A stretch of DNA of 64,000 nt, from NCBI RefSeq assembly GCF_029227915.1, contig NC_079883.1, positions 6,510,001 through 6,574,000 of the forward strand. The letters run 5' to 3'. Made by a program: the position numbers and the translations under genes. Within the stretch, counting starts at the first letter, position 1; each line of letters begins with the position of its first letter. The DNA comes from Hydractinia symbiolongicarpus. Lineage: Eukaryota > Cnidaria > Hydrozoa > Anthoathecata > Hydractiniidae. Under the pieces are notes generated by a model, which saw only the letters and a list, made by a program, of their open reading frames with translations, made no database searches and had not been told where the DNA came from. Shown here piece after piece: positions 1 through 30,200 of this stretch.

Positions 1-2041
1 TGTCACTCATTTTCACAATCTCATTCTTATTACTGAAATTGAGTTTCACCTTACACATTAAATAAAAAATGAATGCTCATGTTTTCCCACTAATTATAGA
101 TAAAAAAAACAACCTTTTAGACCTTTCCCAGAAGTAAACGCAAGAAAACGAAAAAATTGCAAAAGAAAAGGATAAGAATTAATGCTCACAAATTTCCCTG
201 CATCAGCAAACTTAAACTCTGCAATTTTTATACAAAGAACAGGCATCTTTTATTGTGAGTTTCGGTCAAATTTACCTGATATTCAGCATAAAATTTACTT
301 TAACTTGTAAGCAAAATATTCCTATTTGGAAATGAAAATTCACAAGCTTTAGTTCTGCAATTTAATGAAAAGGTGCTCATTCACAGTTTTTCAATCTGTA
401 TATTGTCTAATTTTCAAGGTCCTTTTTGCTAACTTTAATCCTTCAATCTTTTTTTGCTTCACAATGTCTTTCCTAAAGGTAAATTGAAATTGACCTTATC
501 TTATTTAATACTATTTGTTGGGCTGTGGAAAAATTCACTGAAATTCGTCCATCGCTCGTACGTAACATTATAATATATAAGCAATATCTAAACCATGTCT
601 TTGTGATGCCTGAACGATGGATTTGGGTCATTTTAAAATTATCTAAGTTGTTCAAAGTAAAGTAGTAAATAACGCAACAAAAAAACTTAACATTATCACT
701 GCACACCATATACTTGTAATTTTTCGTTGAAATGCTAAAATGGTAGTAAAAGTCTCCTAGCTGGAACACACATCTTCACAATCATGTGAGTAGATATATT
801 TTTTGTGTCACCAGAGGCAAACTTTAAAGAGAAAAGATGGGGCGACTGATATCTGTTGTTTGAAAATTGATTTTTGACTTTTTACAGTGTATGCAGCCTT
901 AATCGACACCATTGTTTCTTAACTAGAGTCATAATTCATACTCTGATGTGTGTATGAAAGCATCATTTTATTCTTTAAAAAAAAATTAGGTATAGCTAGC
1001 TAATTGCTGGTATAAAATATATTTGCATACATGTGAACAGCATTCATTTACAGCATTAAATTTGATAAAGGATCACAAAAACTTCCTTACCTTTGAATTA
1101 AAACCTGTAAATTCAGCCAAAAAATTTACACAGCTTTTCCTTCGTCTCCTACCCGACCTTCTTTGTCGTTCTGAAAGAAAAGAAAAGATGAACCGGCACC
1201 GGTAGATATCACATGGATAGTTTCCAGTTTCCTAGCGAACACTAGTGCCAGTCTTGAGAGCAAACCAAACTAGTACTCGGTTTACGCCGCTACAAGAGAG
1301 CTCGCCCTAACGATAGCAATACTTTATTTTTGCTCATGCGTCGTCACGAAATATTTGACGATCCTCGTAAAAATCGTCTTAGCGGAGATTTGCAGGCGCC
1401 ACCATATGGGCCACAAAAGTCAGTGATGCTTATACAACTTAGTTTTTCAATGCGTATTTTTTATCAATTTATTAATTTTCAAGATTTTCATGGCACATTA
1501 TTTTCGCACGAGTTTCACAATTTTCAGACTTCTCATGAAGTGTAAACAAGTGCTTTAACTTATTAAATGAGATGTAAATAGAAAGTACAGATAACAACCC
1601 TCCGTTCCCAGCGCCCGTCGTCTTTTTATATCAGGATGGTGACGCTGTCTTGACATAAAAAAACGACAACAGCTCTGGAAACAAAGTTGAACAGAAAAAA
1701 ACAGTTTGTACGTCAGCAAATTTTGATACATTAACGGTATTTGGAACCTTTCCTCCCGCGTTCATCCTTCCCCTTTTTGATCGGACAGAACCACCTTGTT
1801 TTCATGTTAACAGTTTGATTATTTAACAAAATTGGGAAGGAATATTTCGCGTACAATATCGGTAATACTGATCCTGATAGCTCTCAAATCGCGATGATTT
1901 CTTCTATAGTACGGTAAATAAATGCTGACCTCAAGTCTTTTGTATCGTTTTCAAGTAAAAAAATCCATGAAAACACGCGCTTTAGATGCATGCGGACAGA
2001 AATCAACATTGATTACAATAACGCTCACACTACTCTGCATA

Positions 2042-2311
2042 TCAGAAATCAGCCTTGTTCCCAGGGCATTTTACCTTGTTGATGTAATTGATGTTGGCTA
2101 CTCCGTAATAACGGCTCAGGGGCCCCAAGACCCTGAAGACGAGTTGGAACAGAAATAAGACGCAATATTGATATTACTCATTCTCGGTGCCTAAAAGTTT
2201 TTGAGAACCTCGCAACCTCGTCCCCAGGGCATCTTGTATATTTTCCTCCGATGCCGTCCCCGAGATAAAAAAAGAGACAACAGGAACTAGGAACGAGGTT
2301 GAGAACCTCAA
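2042..2311. repeat. fragments of CTCGTCCCCAGGG-type MITEs
   Basis: AATAACGGCTCAGGGGCCCC…ACGAG at 2105-2145 matches 55735-55775 in the same orientation. A small foldback follows: GAGAACCTCGCAACCTCGTCC (2203-2223) pairs imperfectly with GAACGAGGTTGAGAACCTC (2291-2309). No coding content is supported. Confidence 0.5.
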
Positions 2312-2712
2312 CGAAACTGAAACATAATCCACCAATTCCGTGTAACTTGTCACTTGTAACTTAAAAATTTCGAACAGTTAATTAAAAAGGTCTCGGTCCT
2401 CGTATAATGGAACTATTATTCTTTTCAATTGCTTCTCATTGGATGTTATGTACACAGATTTGGTAGTGATATGGTCAAACATCCTCCTAGATGTCTGTTA
2501 AGATTTTAACCACGAACACTGAGGATTCTCTTCAGAAATTTCTGCGTTTGGGTTTGGTTGATTTCACCTTCATCGACTTAACCAAGCTATATATGCGACA
2601 GTACATTATTTTTACTGTATGAATATTAAGATCACTTCAAATAACTAGATAGAGGGAAAGTGTTCGTGTAAGTTAAGGAGGATCAACTCTCTGTATTGCC
2701 ACAAGAGAAGAA

Positions 2713-2856
2713 ATGATGGCTCCAATTGATGCTGATAAGAAGGAAAAATGGAAAGATATGAAACCTGAGGAAGTAAACCGATACCGGAACAGTAAAGTTC
2801 GAGTTAGACACTACATCAAGAAGAAAGAAAAAGTAGTTCCTGAGATAGATATATAG
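2713..2856 (+). CDS. short Lys/Arg-rich ORF, doubtful
   Basis: A 47-codon ORF starting with a double ATG (MMAPIDADKKEKWKDMKPEE…) and ending in a basic tail (VRVRHYIKKKEK…). Its composition is protein-like compared with the surrounding A+T-rich DNA, and it resembles the short basic remnants left by transposon proteins. No splice partner was found. I do not recognise it; it may be a relic or chance. Confidence 0.2.
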   Translation: MMAPIDADKKEKWKDMKPEEVNRYRNSKVRVRHYIKKKEKVVPEIDI

Positions 2857-3354
2857 TCAATTTGGTAACTGTTTGAAAGTTTGGTACGATTTCGTAACAT
2901 TATTGATAAACAGGTGTTTCGATAAAGAATGCGTTAAAGCCACGATAGCTGAAGAGTAACGAAAACAAACTGGAAACATTCCAATGACACCATTTGAAAA
3001 GAAAATCAAGTCTAGGTGCTAACTCTAGTTAGGCTAAGCAAAATATGACTGTGGTCTTAAGTATTTCCACTTTTTTTCTTCAACCCCTTAAGGATTTAAC
3101 TCTCTCATAATCTTAACAACTTAACTTCTGTTCACCGCATTTGTCGATATTTTCCTGACATGTAACATATATGAGCTTTGCAAGATAGAACGTTCAATGT
3201 GTTTGATTTGCAACTTAGAAAGATCTAAGTGTGTGATTTGAAAGATGTAAGATAGATCTTTTTACGTGTGTCATGTGCAAAATAGACCGTTTAATGTCTG
3301 ATGAAAACATAATCTAAGCGATTTTTGTACCAGAAAATTAATCTGATTTGTACT

Positions 3355-3360
3355 TTTATT
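3355..3360 (-). terminator. possible INO80 polyadenylation signal
   Basis: AATAAA on the minus strand about 475 bases beyond the INO80 stop codon. It is the first canonical signal I found downstream. Six-base matches are common in A+T-rich DNA, so this is only a candidate. Confidence 0.3.
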
Positions 3361-3834
3361 TCCTGTGGTGCGATAATTTCCGGTTCTTTAGAATATTAAA
3401 CGGGTAGGTTTTTTGTAAATATTTTCTCGCTGGATGTTTTATGAAATCTTGTAGCTAAAATACCAATACCAATCAAATCCTTTTGTGCTTTCAGCTACTG
3501 GGTACGTTCTGTTTATCTCAAAGGTTTGTTCCGCAAATACAAACCAACAAGAACATTAACTTACTTTTAGAACAAGAGAGCAATATCATCAGTGGGCATC
3601 GGTACAAACTTTGACAGCCCAAAGTGATGAACGTTAAGGAAGTAAGGCAAATTAGGGCTGACAAAAAATTTAGGCTAGTTTAGATACACTTAAGTGCACT
3701 TACAGGCCGGAGCAATAAAAATTAATCTTTAAAAAAGAGAAGAGAAAGAGAATTCTGTAATAAAAATCTTTTCGCCAACGCGTAGAAAATATGAAACATG
3801 GTACATAGAACGTGAAGATAACATAAAATATCTA

Positions 3835-21176
<17,342 letters not shown>

Positions 21177-21599
21177 AATAAATTAGATGTATGCATATTG
21201 TTACATTTTAAATAACATCTTATTTCTACCGTGATCGACTGTCTCTGATTCACATGCAAGCTTTTCATGGCCGTAGAAGGCATAATAAAAGAGTACAAGT
21301 TCATGTCGAACCTCGGACGCGGGGGGCTGGCCGCCATCTTCTGATCACTAGAATATTTCTTCTGCGCATGTGCAATTTCCACTTACTTCTTTCTTACCAG
21401 GCCACCCGATTGTTGTGTTTGTTTGTTTTGTATTTTTTGGCAGGTTCCGAAAATCCGAAACGATACGAAGGGTCCTGCCGTATTAAATGGCAATATAAAA
21501 AAAGTAATCAAACTGAAAACTATATGTGTCAGGGGTAGCCTTCTTGGTAAAACTGTTGAAAGGTCCTTGCATGTTTCGCGCAATGCTTCCCAAGCCCAT

Positions 21600-21702
21600 C
21601 CTCGTCCCAGGGCTCTTTTTCTCTTTCTGACAATCTCGAACCATTTCTTCTCGCTGTGTCCGGCAATATTGCCAGAAAGAGAAAAAGAGCCCTGGGGATG
21701 AT
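21600..21702. repeat. foldback MITE with CTCGTCCCAGGGCTC ends
   Basis: Arms of about 33 bases, 21600-21633 and 21668-21702 (CCCAGGGCTCTTTTTCTC and its complement), around a 34-base loop. Related ends occur near 2110, 2215 and 55740. Confidence 0.7.
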
Positions 21703-21744
21703 GTTGTCCCGAGACTATTTTTTTAAAATTTGGTATAATAGAGA

Positions 21745-22036
21745 GAGATGTGCAAATTTTACATAGCTAGCCTCACAAATATGGAGTGATATACTTTGTT
21801 CATTATTTCTAGGAGGGGCCAAGGCTTCGATGGGAAGCCCTTAAGCTTTTTTCAAGCTATGCAAACCAAATTAGGGTCGGTGCTTTTCCAGACAACTCCC
21901 TGCAACATCCAACGTCCCACACAGTTTGCTATCTTCCCCATTTCTCTCACATGGCTTGGGTTAACCCGTAGTTTCGAGGTTTATCTCAAAGAGCTCTGGG
22001 GTCGAGAATGTTATAACCACTATCGCCACAAAGAGG
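21745..22036. repeat. dispersed repeat, copy 1
   Basis: Shares a clear same-orientation match with 46865-47143: ACATAGCTAGCCTCACAAAT, then AGGAGGGGCCAAGGCTT, then CAACATCCAACGTCCCACAC and CTCACATGGCTTGGG. Unclassified; the ORF across it is probably incidental. Confidence 0.7.
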
Positions 22037-25000
22037 ACACAAACCTCTACACTTATTTTCATCTTTTCTTTGAGTGGTACAAGTAGTTACGGGTGACTTA
22101 AAAAATGTACAGGGTGGGGTCAAAAAGATCTCCATAATTTGAACCTTCAAAGAATATCTTTAGTGGATTATGCGGTGTATTACACCCTCGTCCACAATAA
22201 CTCGGCACAGACTGGTCACGTGGTGATACAAAAATGCGCATTTTTTGGAATTCTAATGACATGCAAATTTGAAGTTCGCCTTTAAGCAAAATTAAAGACA
22301 GCGGCGAAAAAAATCTACGAAGTTAAAGAAATTTATTTATTTTTGTAGATGACAGCAAAGTTGTCATAAATATTGCTGGCTCAGCTAAACAATCGAAGGT
22401 ATAATGCCATAGGATCGAGGTCAAGAAGGATTTATTTATCTGAACGAGAGTCTTAAAGTTTATATCCATTATTGTTGAGCTGGTTGTCGCAGATTAATTT
22501 GATCCTTTGAGAAAATTGGTCTTGAAAGTAGGAAGTTGATGAAGTGTGGCTATTTAAAATTTCTTGGCTTCCTCTTCTTCTTTTTTTTCTTGTCCCAATA
22601 TATGCTTAGGTAGGACATGAATTACACCGTAGGTAATCTCTGTTATTTCCCTATCTCAAATAAATATTTTGTTGATCACTCGCCAATTTTCTCTTATTAT
22701 ATTATTTCCGTATTTTGTGTTTTCCGCGGATAAAGACTAATGATTTTGAAGTGTTTAGCAATGCCTTCCATATCTATCAGTTTTGTGAAACGTATACCTT
22801 CATGCTTTAATTTTTCATCAAATTCACTGGCTTTTGACTTTTTGCGTCACATGTAAATTTCTAAGCATCTTTATACGCATAAGTTTATTTTTTCCCATTC
22901 ACAATTGAGAAGGTGGAAGAGAAGTATTTGCACCGAGCATAATAGCTAGCCTAGAGTTGAAAGAAAATCGTGTCTCCTATCAACCACCACCAAATCGCCC
23001 GTTTTGTTTTTCTAGTACCAATCGTTGTTTGGCTAATCGTTTGGATTGTGTATAGAGAAAAAGACGCTAAATTTTAATAGAATCCACATTCATGTGACAG
23101 GGATTGTAGTAAGCACTGTGCACCAACCTTTAGTAATCCATATCCATTATTAAAGCTTGGATATGATTTTATCAGTATGTTTAAAAAAATGAACTTCTTT
23201 TGACTTTAATGAGACTTCTCTTAGGCCTTCTTAACGAGGATCTTGCTAAACGATTTATGATCTCTTCTGCATTAACTATATGACTATAAAAAATAGCCGC
23301 TTTTATACTATTTAGGGGGGGTGTTTCAGATAATGCACACATGAAGTTGACAATACTTTTTAAAACTAAGAAGCAAACTGAACTTTTTCTACCAAACCAA
23401 GTCTAAACAAAAAGGTAGTGTCGTGTTCCATGTTTGAGTTTAGTGCTCTGTGAGTCGGTATTTTATGTGTGTCACGTGATATATAGCAGTTTTTGATGTA
23501 TGATGGAATAGAGAGTTAATGTGATTTCTTATCACACACACTTTTTTTATATCAATTCTTAACAAGTAGTAAAATTACACTCATCTGCACTTGACACTGG
23601 GTAAATTACTGATGATTTTTGTTAAAAACTTACTTCCCTTCAACACATTTTTAGGTATGGTAGGTGGATGTTAGGGTCATTTGGAGATGTGTAATTAATA
23701 GTGTATGAACATTTTACTACTAAGCATTACTTGTACATGAAATGACTGTCTGAGTTAAAAAAAAACCCTATCTAAAAATAACCCACGAACAATAACTTCA
23801 ACATTTATATGGATATTTAGATGAATGCTCAAAAAATTGATTTACTGCGTGAATTTCCATTGATTGCCCATATTTAAAAGCTAGAATATTTGAAAAACTA
23901 TTTAAACGAGAAAGGAATACCCCTGGCACCGGCTGTCCCTTATATCAAAAAGAGAAAAAAAACCCTGGGATCGAGGTTAGGAACGACCGTTAAAAATTGC
24001 TGTCTAAAGCTTGGCTTCCAATACTGATGTCTATAATCGTTGTTGAACTGCCGTAGTAATAGAAGAATTCATCCATCTCTACAACATTTGTAGTGTAACA
24101 TCTCTTGTGTCGTTTTGTGCAACATGTATTTTTAAAAACGTAACAGTAATTGTTGGAAACGTTTAAAGGTTTTAATGGCACATCCAAATGATTATAATTA
24201 TTCTTTCGTGTGCTCGGAAGATTCTTCGATTTTTTACCCTTTTGTCCAAAGTCATCACGTTAAAAAGTAGCCTCTTTTGACTTGATCGGGTTTACTTCTG
24301 TGCGGTTAGAAAACCCTTCACACGGTTTACTGGTACATTACATATTGGTTAGACCGAACCTAACATTTGTAATCATTTGAATTTGGACTACCAAGCTTAC
24401 TAGAGTTAATTATTAGACAAAAAATATATCAGCTCACAGTAGGCATGGTCAAAACCTCTTCGGTTTTGATGACTGGGATATTATTTTCGCTGGCTACAAA
24501 CACGCATTTACATTCCTCTCACTGACTTTCAAACATCTTAACTTCAAAAATCTGTTTAACTCGTCTACCTTCATTCTCTGTATTATTTCCAATTTCATAG
24601 CTACCTAACAACTTTCTTTCCTTCTTTCCCTTATTCTTTGTAGTGTACAAATAAACCTTACTTAATTTTATATTTTCGCACAAAGAGAGGTGTTCTAGAA
24701 AATTGCAATGTCATCTTGGGTGTTCTAAAATTTCCACCCAATCTACACATGTTGTAGAACACACCTCGCATGTTGTCTACCCTCTTTAAACTTCGCTGTG
24801 TTTTGTTTATCCTATACTCGCCCCAGCCTCTTGTCGAATTAGTGTATACATTGAGGGCATTTATCTTCTGAAACAAGGGTATAAACTAATCTAACTGCAC
24901 ATTGTTTTTGCTATGTAGCTTTTGGAATTTTGTATGTTGGCATTATTAACAAAATTTTCGATTAACACGGAGAAAATGCCAATATTTTTAGCTACTTTGC

Positions 25001-27265
25001 TTTCCATAAAATAATCTTAAAGTTCAGCACGCCAAAGAGTTTCACCAGAAAAACCTTGTAAAAAGTTTCATAAAAAAGTGCAAAGAAATACCGAGGTATA
25101 GAATTTACAAAAAACCAAAGAGGATTAAATATAAGAACCATAAGTATACCAAATCTTGCAGACCGGCATGGTAGGTGGCGCTGCTTGCGTATTTTGTAGG
25201 TATCACAAAAGGGGTGTGACGTACATCAGAGCCCACATATATAAGGATGCAATGTCAGCATTCTTTGCACATGCGTAGAGCCTATTCGCGGTATGATAAT
25301 CTGCTCACGTCATAGGTTTTGGAAGGCGTATCTATGGAAGAAGTCTAAAAATGACTGGTGTATTCCAAAACTCTGTTCAAAATTGCAAACTAATCTACTG
25401 CAGTATACACGTTAAGCAGATGCGAACAGAACAGCCTCGTCCCGAGAACCAAAAGTACATCGTTGGGAAAACCCATTTTAACTGGCTCTTCCTCCCTCCA
25501 AATGTAACCTAGCCAATTACCTTACCCACTAGTCTTCCATTCTTGTTTTTCTAACGAGTGATTTGATAATGCCAAACGGGCGAGGAAACTTAAGCGTAAC
25601 CACTGTTATGAAGACACCAACAGTATTACTGTTTATTACTCAATCATGTGACAACTTTTAAATTCTAAGCTAAGACTGGGCAAGAGCGTAGTCAGGGGTG
25701 TGTATCAAAACAAAAGAGGTCCACTGTAGATAAAACATGGTCGTTTTGTATTCAATTTATTGGTTTATTTTTCGTTATTTTTGATGCCGTAGTTCTTAAA
25801 ATTTAGAGTGCATTTAACCTATTTAAATTTTTTTTCAGTACACCCAACCATGGTAGTAAGTCAACATGGAACAAAATCCAGATTGTCCTAGAACTTTCGC
25901 AACGAATACTATTAAAGAGGAAAAGGCATGTGGATGGATGCGAGTTCATTGCGAAATAACGTTTTCTAATCAAATGACCTTAGTATCTTATAAGGGTAGT
26001 GTAATAGATATAGCTTTATGTAATGTTTAGTAAACCTTCACAAGTCTATGCTGAACTTGTGACTATGTGTTCAGTGAACGCTTTTATCCTCAATCATAGT
26101 CACTATGCTCATATCAAATAACGCTAATATCAAGGTTGGATGGACAATACTGAAACATGTTTGAATATTGTCCCACCCATAAGCATTACTAAAGTGATTA
26201 GTTATAACGAGACGCCGTATTTTAAAAATGTCCAGGATCGACATAAATTAATGGCATCTCTTTGTGCAAGATAAAAAATTCAAATAAAAGTTTGAGGCGT
26301 TTTATGACGCTAACCTTCATGTCCCCTTTTAGCATGATGAGTGCATGAAGACCGTAGTATAACTAAAAACCCACAAGCACGTGGCTTGATTAGCACAAAT
26401 TGATAATATTTATTAACAATTACCAAAAATAAATTAGGTTTCGACGCCCACAACATCGTGGCAAATTCGGCATAAATTGGAGAATAAATTTATCTGAATG
26501 AAAAATCTCCCTCTTGCCCCAGAAAAAAACCAGCCAGCCTAGTGAATAATGAAACTTCGATAAATAGTTTTATTTTTGACGCGAGTTAAGACTTGACAGA
26601 TGTAACTAACACGTGCTTATATCATGATTGTGTCACCCTTGACACCAGGCCTATTCGGAGCTTTCGTTAGAGGCTATGTAAAACCAAGGTTATATTTATC
26701 TTGATCTGACGATAGGTTCGAAAAACTAAGGAAGCTTTTCTCCAGGAAGATAGTAAGAAAGGCCGTTCTTACCTATTATAGTTGGTTTACGATATCTAAC
26801 CATAACAATAGAGAAACCTGTAGAATTTTTCCGGCTCGTTGCTCATGAATAGATAATTGTACAGACCAGAAATAAAAGCGCTGTTGCGTTTTTAGTTTAG
26901 TTTTCACGTCTACAAAATTGATTATTTTGAAATTTGTTGTCTTAAACATTTTTAATGTGAAAAGTTATGTTCAGTAGAAGAATTTATGTTAAGATTATGG
27001 TAAAAATGATCATTTACTTATAGTTTTTTTGGATTTCAAGTGCCAACACCACCATTTGTTTACACTGGACTTCGTTATTCAGAATCACGTAAGTTATTTT
27101 CAACTGAACATTTGTAAAAAAAGAGAACACCGGTGTATGGTCCGCAAATTATATCTATTTAACTAAGATGGCAAAATAAAAACAAAACTTCTTCCTGATA
27201 GCTATACAGCAGGTGTACCGGTTTGGTAAGAGGTAATTTTTAGTCAAAGTCCTGTGTTTAACAGG

Positions 27266-30200
27266 ATGGCAGATACCCCTTTTCATTATAAGGCAGATGA
27301 TGACGATAGTCTGCTGTTGAATGAAAGCAACAAGGGTAATAAGAATGGAAAATACGAAAGTAATTCGGTGCTTAAGCATTGGAAAATACTCGTATCTGGA
27401 TTTGGTGTAATATTGTTAATCTCACTTGGTGTTGTTATTGGTGCTGTTTTTAATGGTAAATCATCATCCGAGGTGCATAGACCTGTGAGATCTAATAACC
27501 TTCGTTTACCAGATAACATAAAACCCATCAAGTACAATCTATTTCTGCATCCAAACATCACAGACAATAAGTTTGGATTTACTGGTCATGTCAAGATTCT
27601 GGTAGAAGCATTGAAAGTTTCAGATTCAATTGTTTTGCATAGTAAACATTTAAACATTACATCTATTACTGTGTACAAAGGAGAAGATGCCATGAAAAAA
27701 GAATCAGAAAAAGCAACAGAACAGTTAAAGGTTGATGGTCATAAGTTACACAAAAAACATGAATTCCTTACAATAATGTTGGCCAAGAATTCTAAGCTTG
27801 GACCAAAACAAAAGGCTGTAGTATCTATCAAATTTTCGGGGAGTTTATCTGAAGGCTTGGAGGGATTTTATAAAAGCTCTTACAAGACAAAATCAGGTGA
27901 AAAAAGGTAGGTCTTTGTAAATTTTAATTTATGCCACCCTCAAAAATATCATTGCTTAGTGTCACCTGACTGACCCATTTTGGAAGGCAAAATTCGACTT
28001 GGGGAGTGGGTAAATTTGGTAAAACAATAAATTAAACCATGGTTAAACTTGTGCCTTTTTTTCCCACACACAGAACCCACAAAACATTTACCTTGTGTAT
28101 TGGTATCTTTGCGCATTATATATAGAGCAAAGTGATTGTTGCATGATATTTCCCACTTAACGTGAAGGTCCACTTTTATTGAAAATCATGGTCTATATAG
28201 TGCTGCTCAGTGTGTTCAAGCACCACAATGTCCACTGAAAACAGAAATGCATCCACAAATTAAAAATTATGACAATTCAAGCAAAAACCATGGGAACAGG
28301 GTTAATTTAAAAAAACGCAACTTAAAATGGAAACTAAAAGTGCAGTGGACTTTCATTAAAAACAAAGAATAAAGTACTGGTACACCTACCTGACTGACTC
28401 ACTTCTGTAATTAGAAATGATGTTAACCAAACATATTTTTGTAGGTGGCCCTACTGATTATACTTTTCTGTGCAGTTTGTAAACACCATATTTATTTAAA
28501 ACTCTTCCCCAGCCTGTTTTTAAAGGTTAAAGGACGTTTTTGGACAGGCTTGTATAAGTGTTTCTGCCCATAAGCCGTACGTCTTGTTTATAAACACGAA
28601 ATTACTACGTTATGCCAATTGAAAACCCTTCGAATAGGGGCTGCCCTTTCTAAGCCGTATATCCCATTTATTAATAGAGTACATAAATCAACTTTTTCCT
28701 TTATTGGCACTTTATTAAATTTTTAATAATTCAGCTTCACAGATAAACTTTTTAAAGCTCTTAAAAAGGTCTTTAGTTTTTCCTTTCTTTCAGCTTTAAC
28801 AAGGTTTGTAAAAATTTGTTATATACACTGGACTTCCTCTGCCTTAAACTAGAAAGGGACCAAAAAATTTGTCCAAAATGAAGAAAAATTTAGATAGAGA
28901 AAATTTTCATTAAATTGAAATCATTGTTCAAAGCAAATGAGAATATCAAAGGTATCAAGGGATAAGAAGATTATACATTAGATAAAGTTAAACATGTTTA
29001 AAAAAATCTCTTTGCTTGTATGATTTTCTTTTCACATAGCCGTCCTTAAAAATCGAGCAAAACAAAGCCTGCTATTTTCCTTGTTTGGATCCAAATTTAA
29101 AATTTCGAATGTTTTGGGTCCATTCAAATTTTCATTTTTTGAAAATAGCTTAGAGTGACACATAGAGAGAAGAGAGTCCAACATAGAGAGAAGTTCAAGA
29201 TGGAGAGTAGTTGAGATGTATTTAATTTACAATTTGCATAGTATACTTTCTTAAGATGTTCTTAACCTTGTAAAACAAGAATGTTTTTAATTCTTCTAAT
29301 TTTAATTTTTAGGTGATGTTATTTTCATGTTCATTAATTTTGCAGATAAATCTTAGGAAAGAAAGGCTTCTGATGTTTTCTTTCTGGATTTTTTTAACAT
29401 ATGTTTTTAATCATCTAGTCCTATTTATAAACCGGGCAGGATTTATATCAGTGTTTTCAAAAAGGACAGAAAAGCATTTAAATCTGGCTATCCCATTTGT
29501 ATACAGGACAGCACTTATAATTGGGTTAGAGCAATACTGCAGGTTTATGCAAACTATAAGACGAGATTCCCTATTAGAGAAGTAGAGTAGAATGGAAATC
29601 AACATTTTACCCTCTGTATTTACTCTTTTCTAAGGGGATGATGGGGTTAAATCTGTTTTTTAGTAGATCACACTGTCAAATATTTACAAAAGCTGTAACT
29701 TATACTATATATTATATTACTATATATAACTCTTATATTCTTGTCAAGAATTATATATTATATGCTTGCTGTCTGTGAGCCAAAGATGGTAGCCTTCTTA
29801 CGTTTTTTTACATTGGCTAAAGACAGTTAGAAAATTTTTTCTGCTTGAATAATACCATAACCTAGCTGTCATTACTTTTAAAATACCTTATTCATTAAAA
29901 GTATATTGTAATAGACATGACCTCAAAATGTCTTGAGTTATGTTTTTGAAAATTTCATAATTTGGACAGCCATTTGAAAGTTCCTTATGTAAGACAGAAG
30001 GCAATGGCAACAACATCAATAATGACTTTACAACATGTTTTGGAGTTTAATGTTTTTATATATATATACCATCCAATGTGGAGCCTGTGAAACGATGATA
30101 ACGAGTTCTTTTAAATTATATTGAAACAACAGTTATTCTGTGACTGACAAATACATTTTATGTGTTTGTTATTTCTACCGATGTTTTCTCTTGCATGGGG

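Larger units (their letters stand above)
1..3354. other. intergenic region, no supported gene
   Basis: A+T-rich DNA with only short ORFs that show no domain and poor composition. It contains the MITE fragments near 2042-2311 and the doubtful ORF at 2713-2856. Confidence 0.6.
21177..27265. other. intergenic region between divergent INO80 and aminopeptidase genes
   Basis: About 6 kb separating two divergently transcribed genes, so it should hold both promoters. Apart from the foldback at 21600 and the dispersed repeat at 21745 I see no coding sequence. Short ORFs here look like chance. No clear TATA box was assigned to either gene. Confidence 0.6.

Noticed and set aside
21796-22086. 96-codon plus-strand ORF
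   Set aside because: It lies within the dispersed repeat; the second copy at 46865 does not keep the frame, so no coding constraint is seen.
27254-27265. Start of the aminopeptidase four codons upstream
   Set aside because: The codon is GTG; the ATG at 27266 is the first in-frame methionine and sits in good context.
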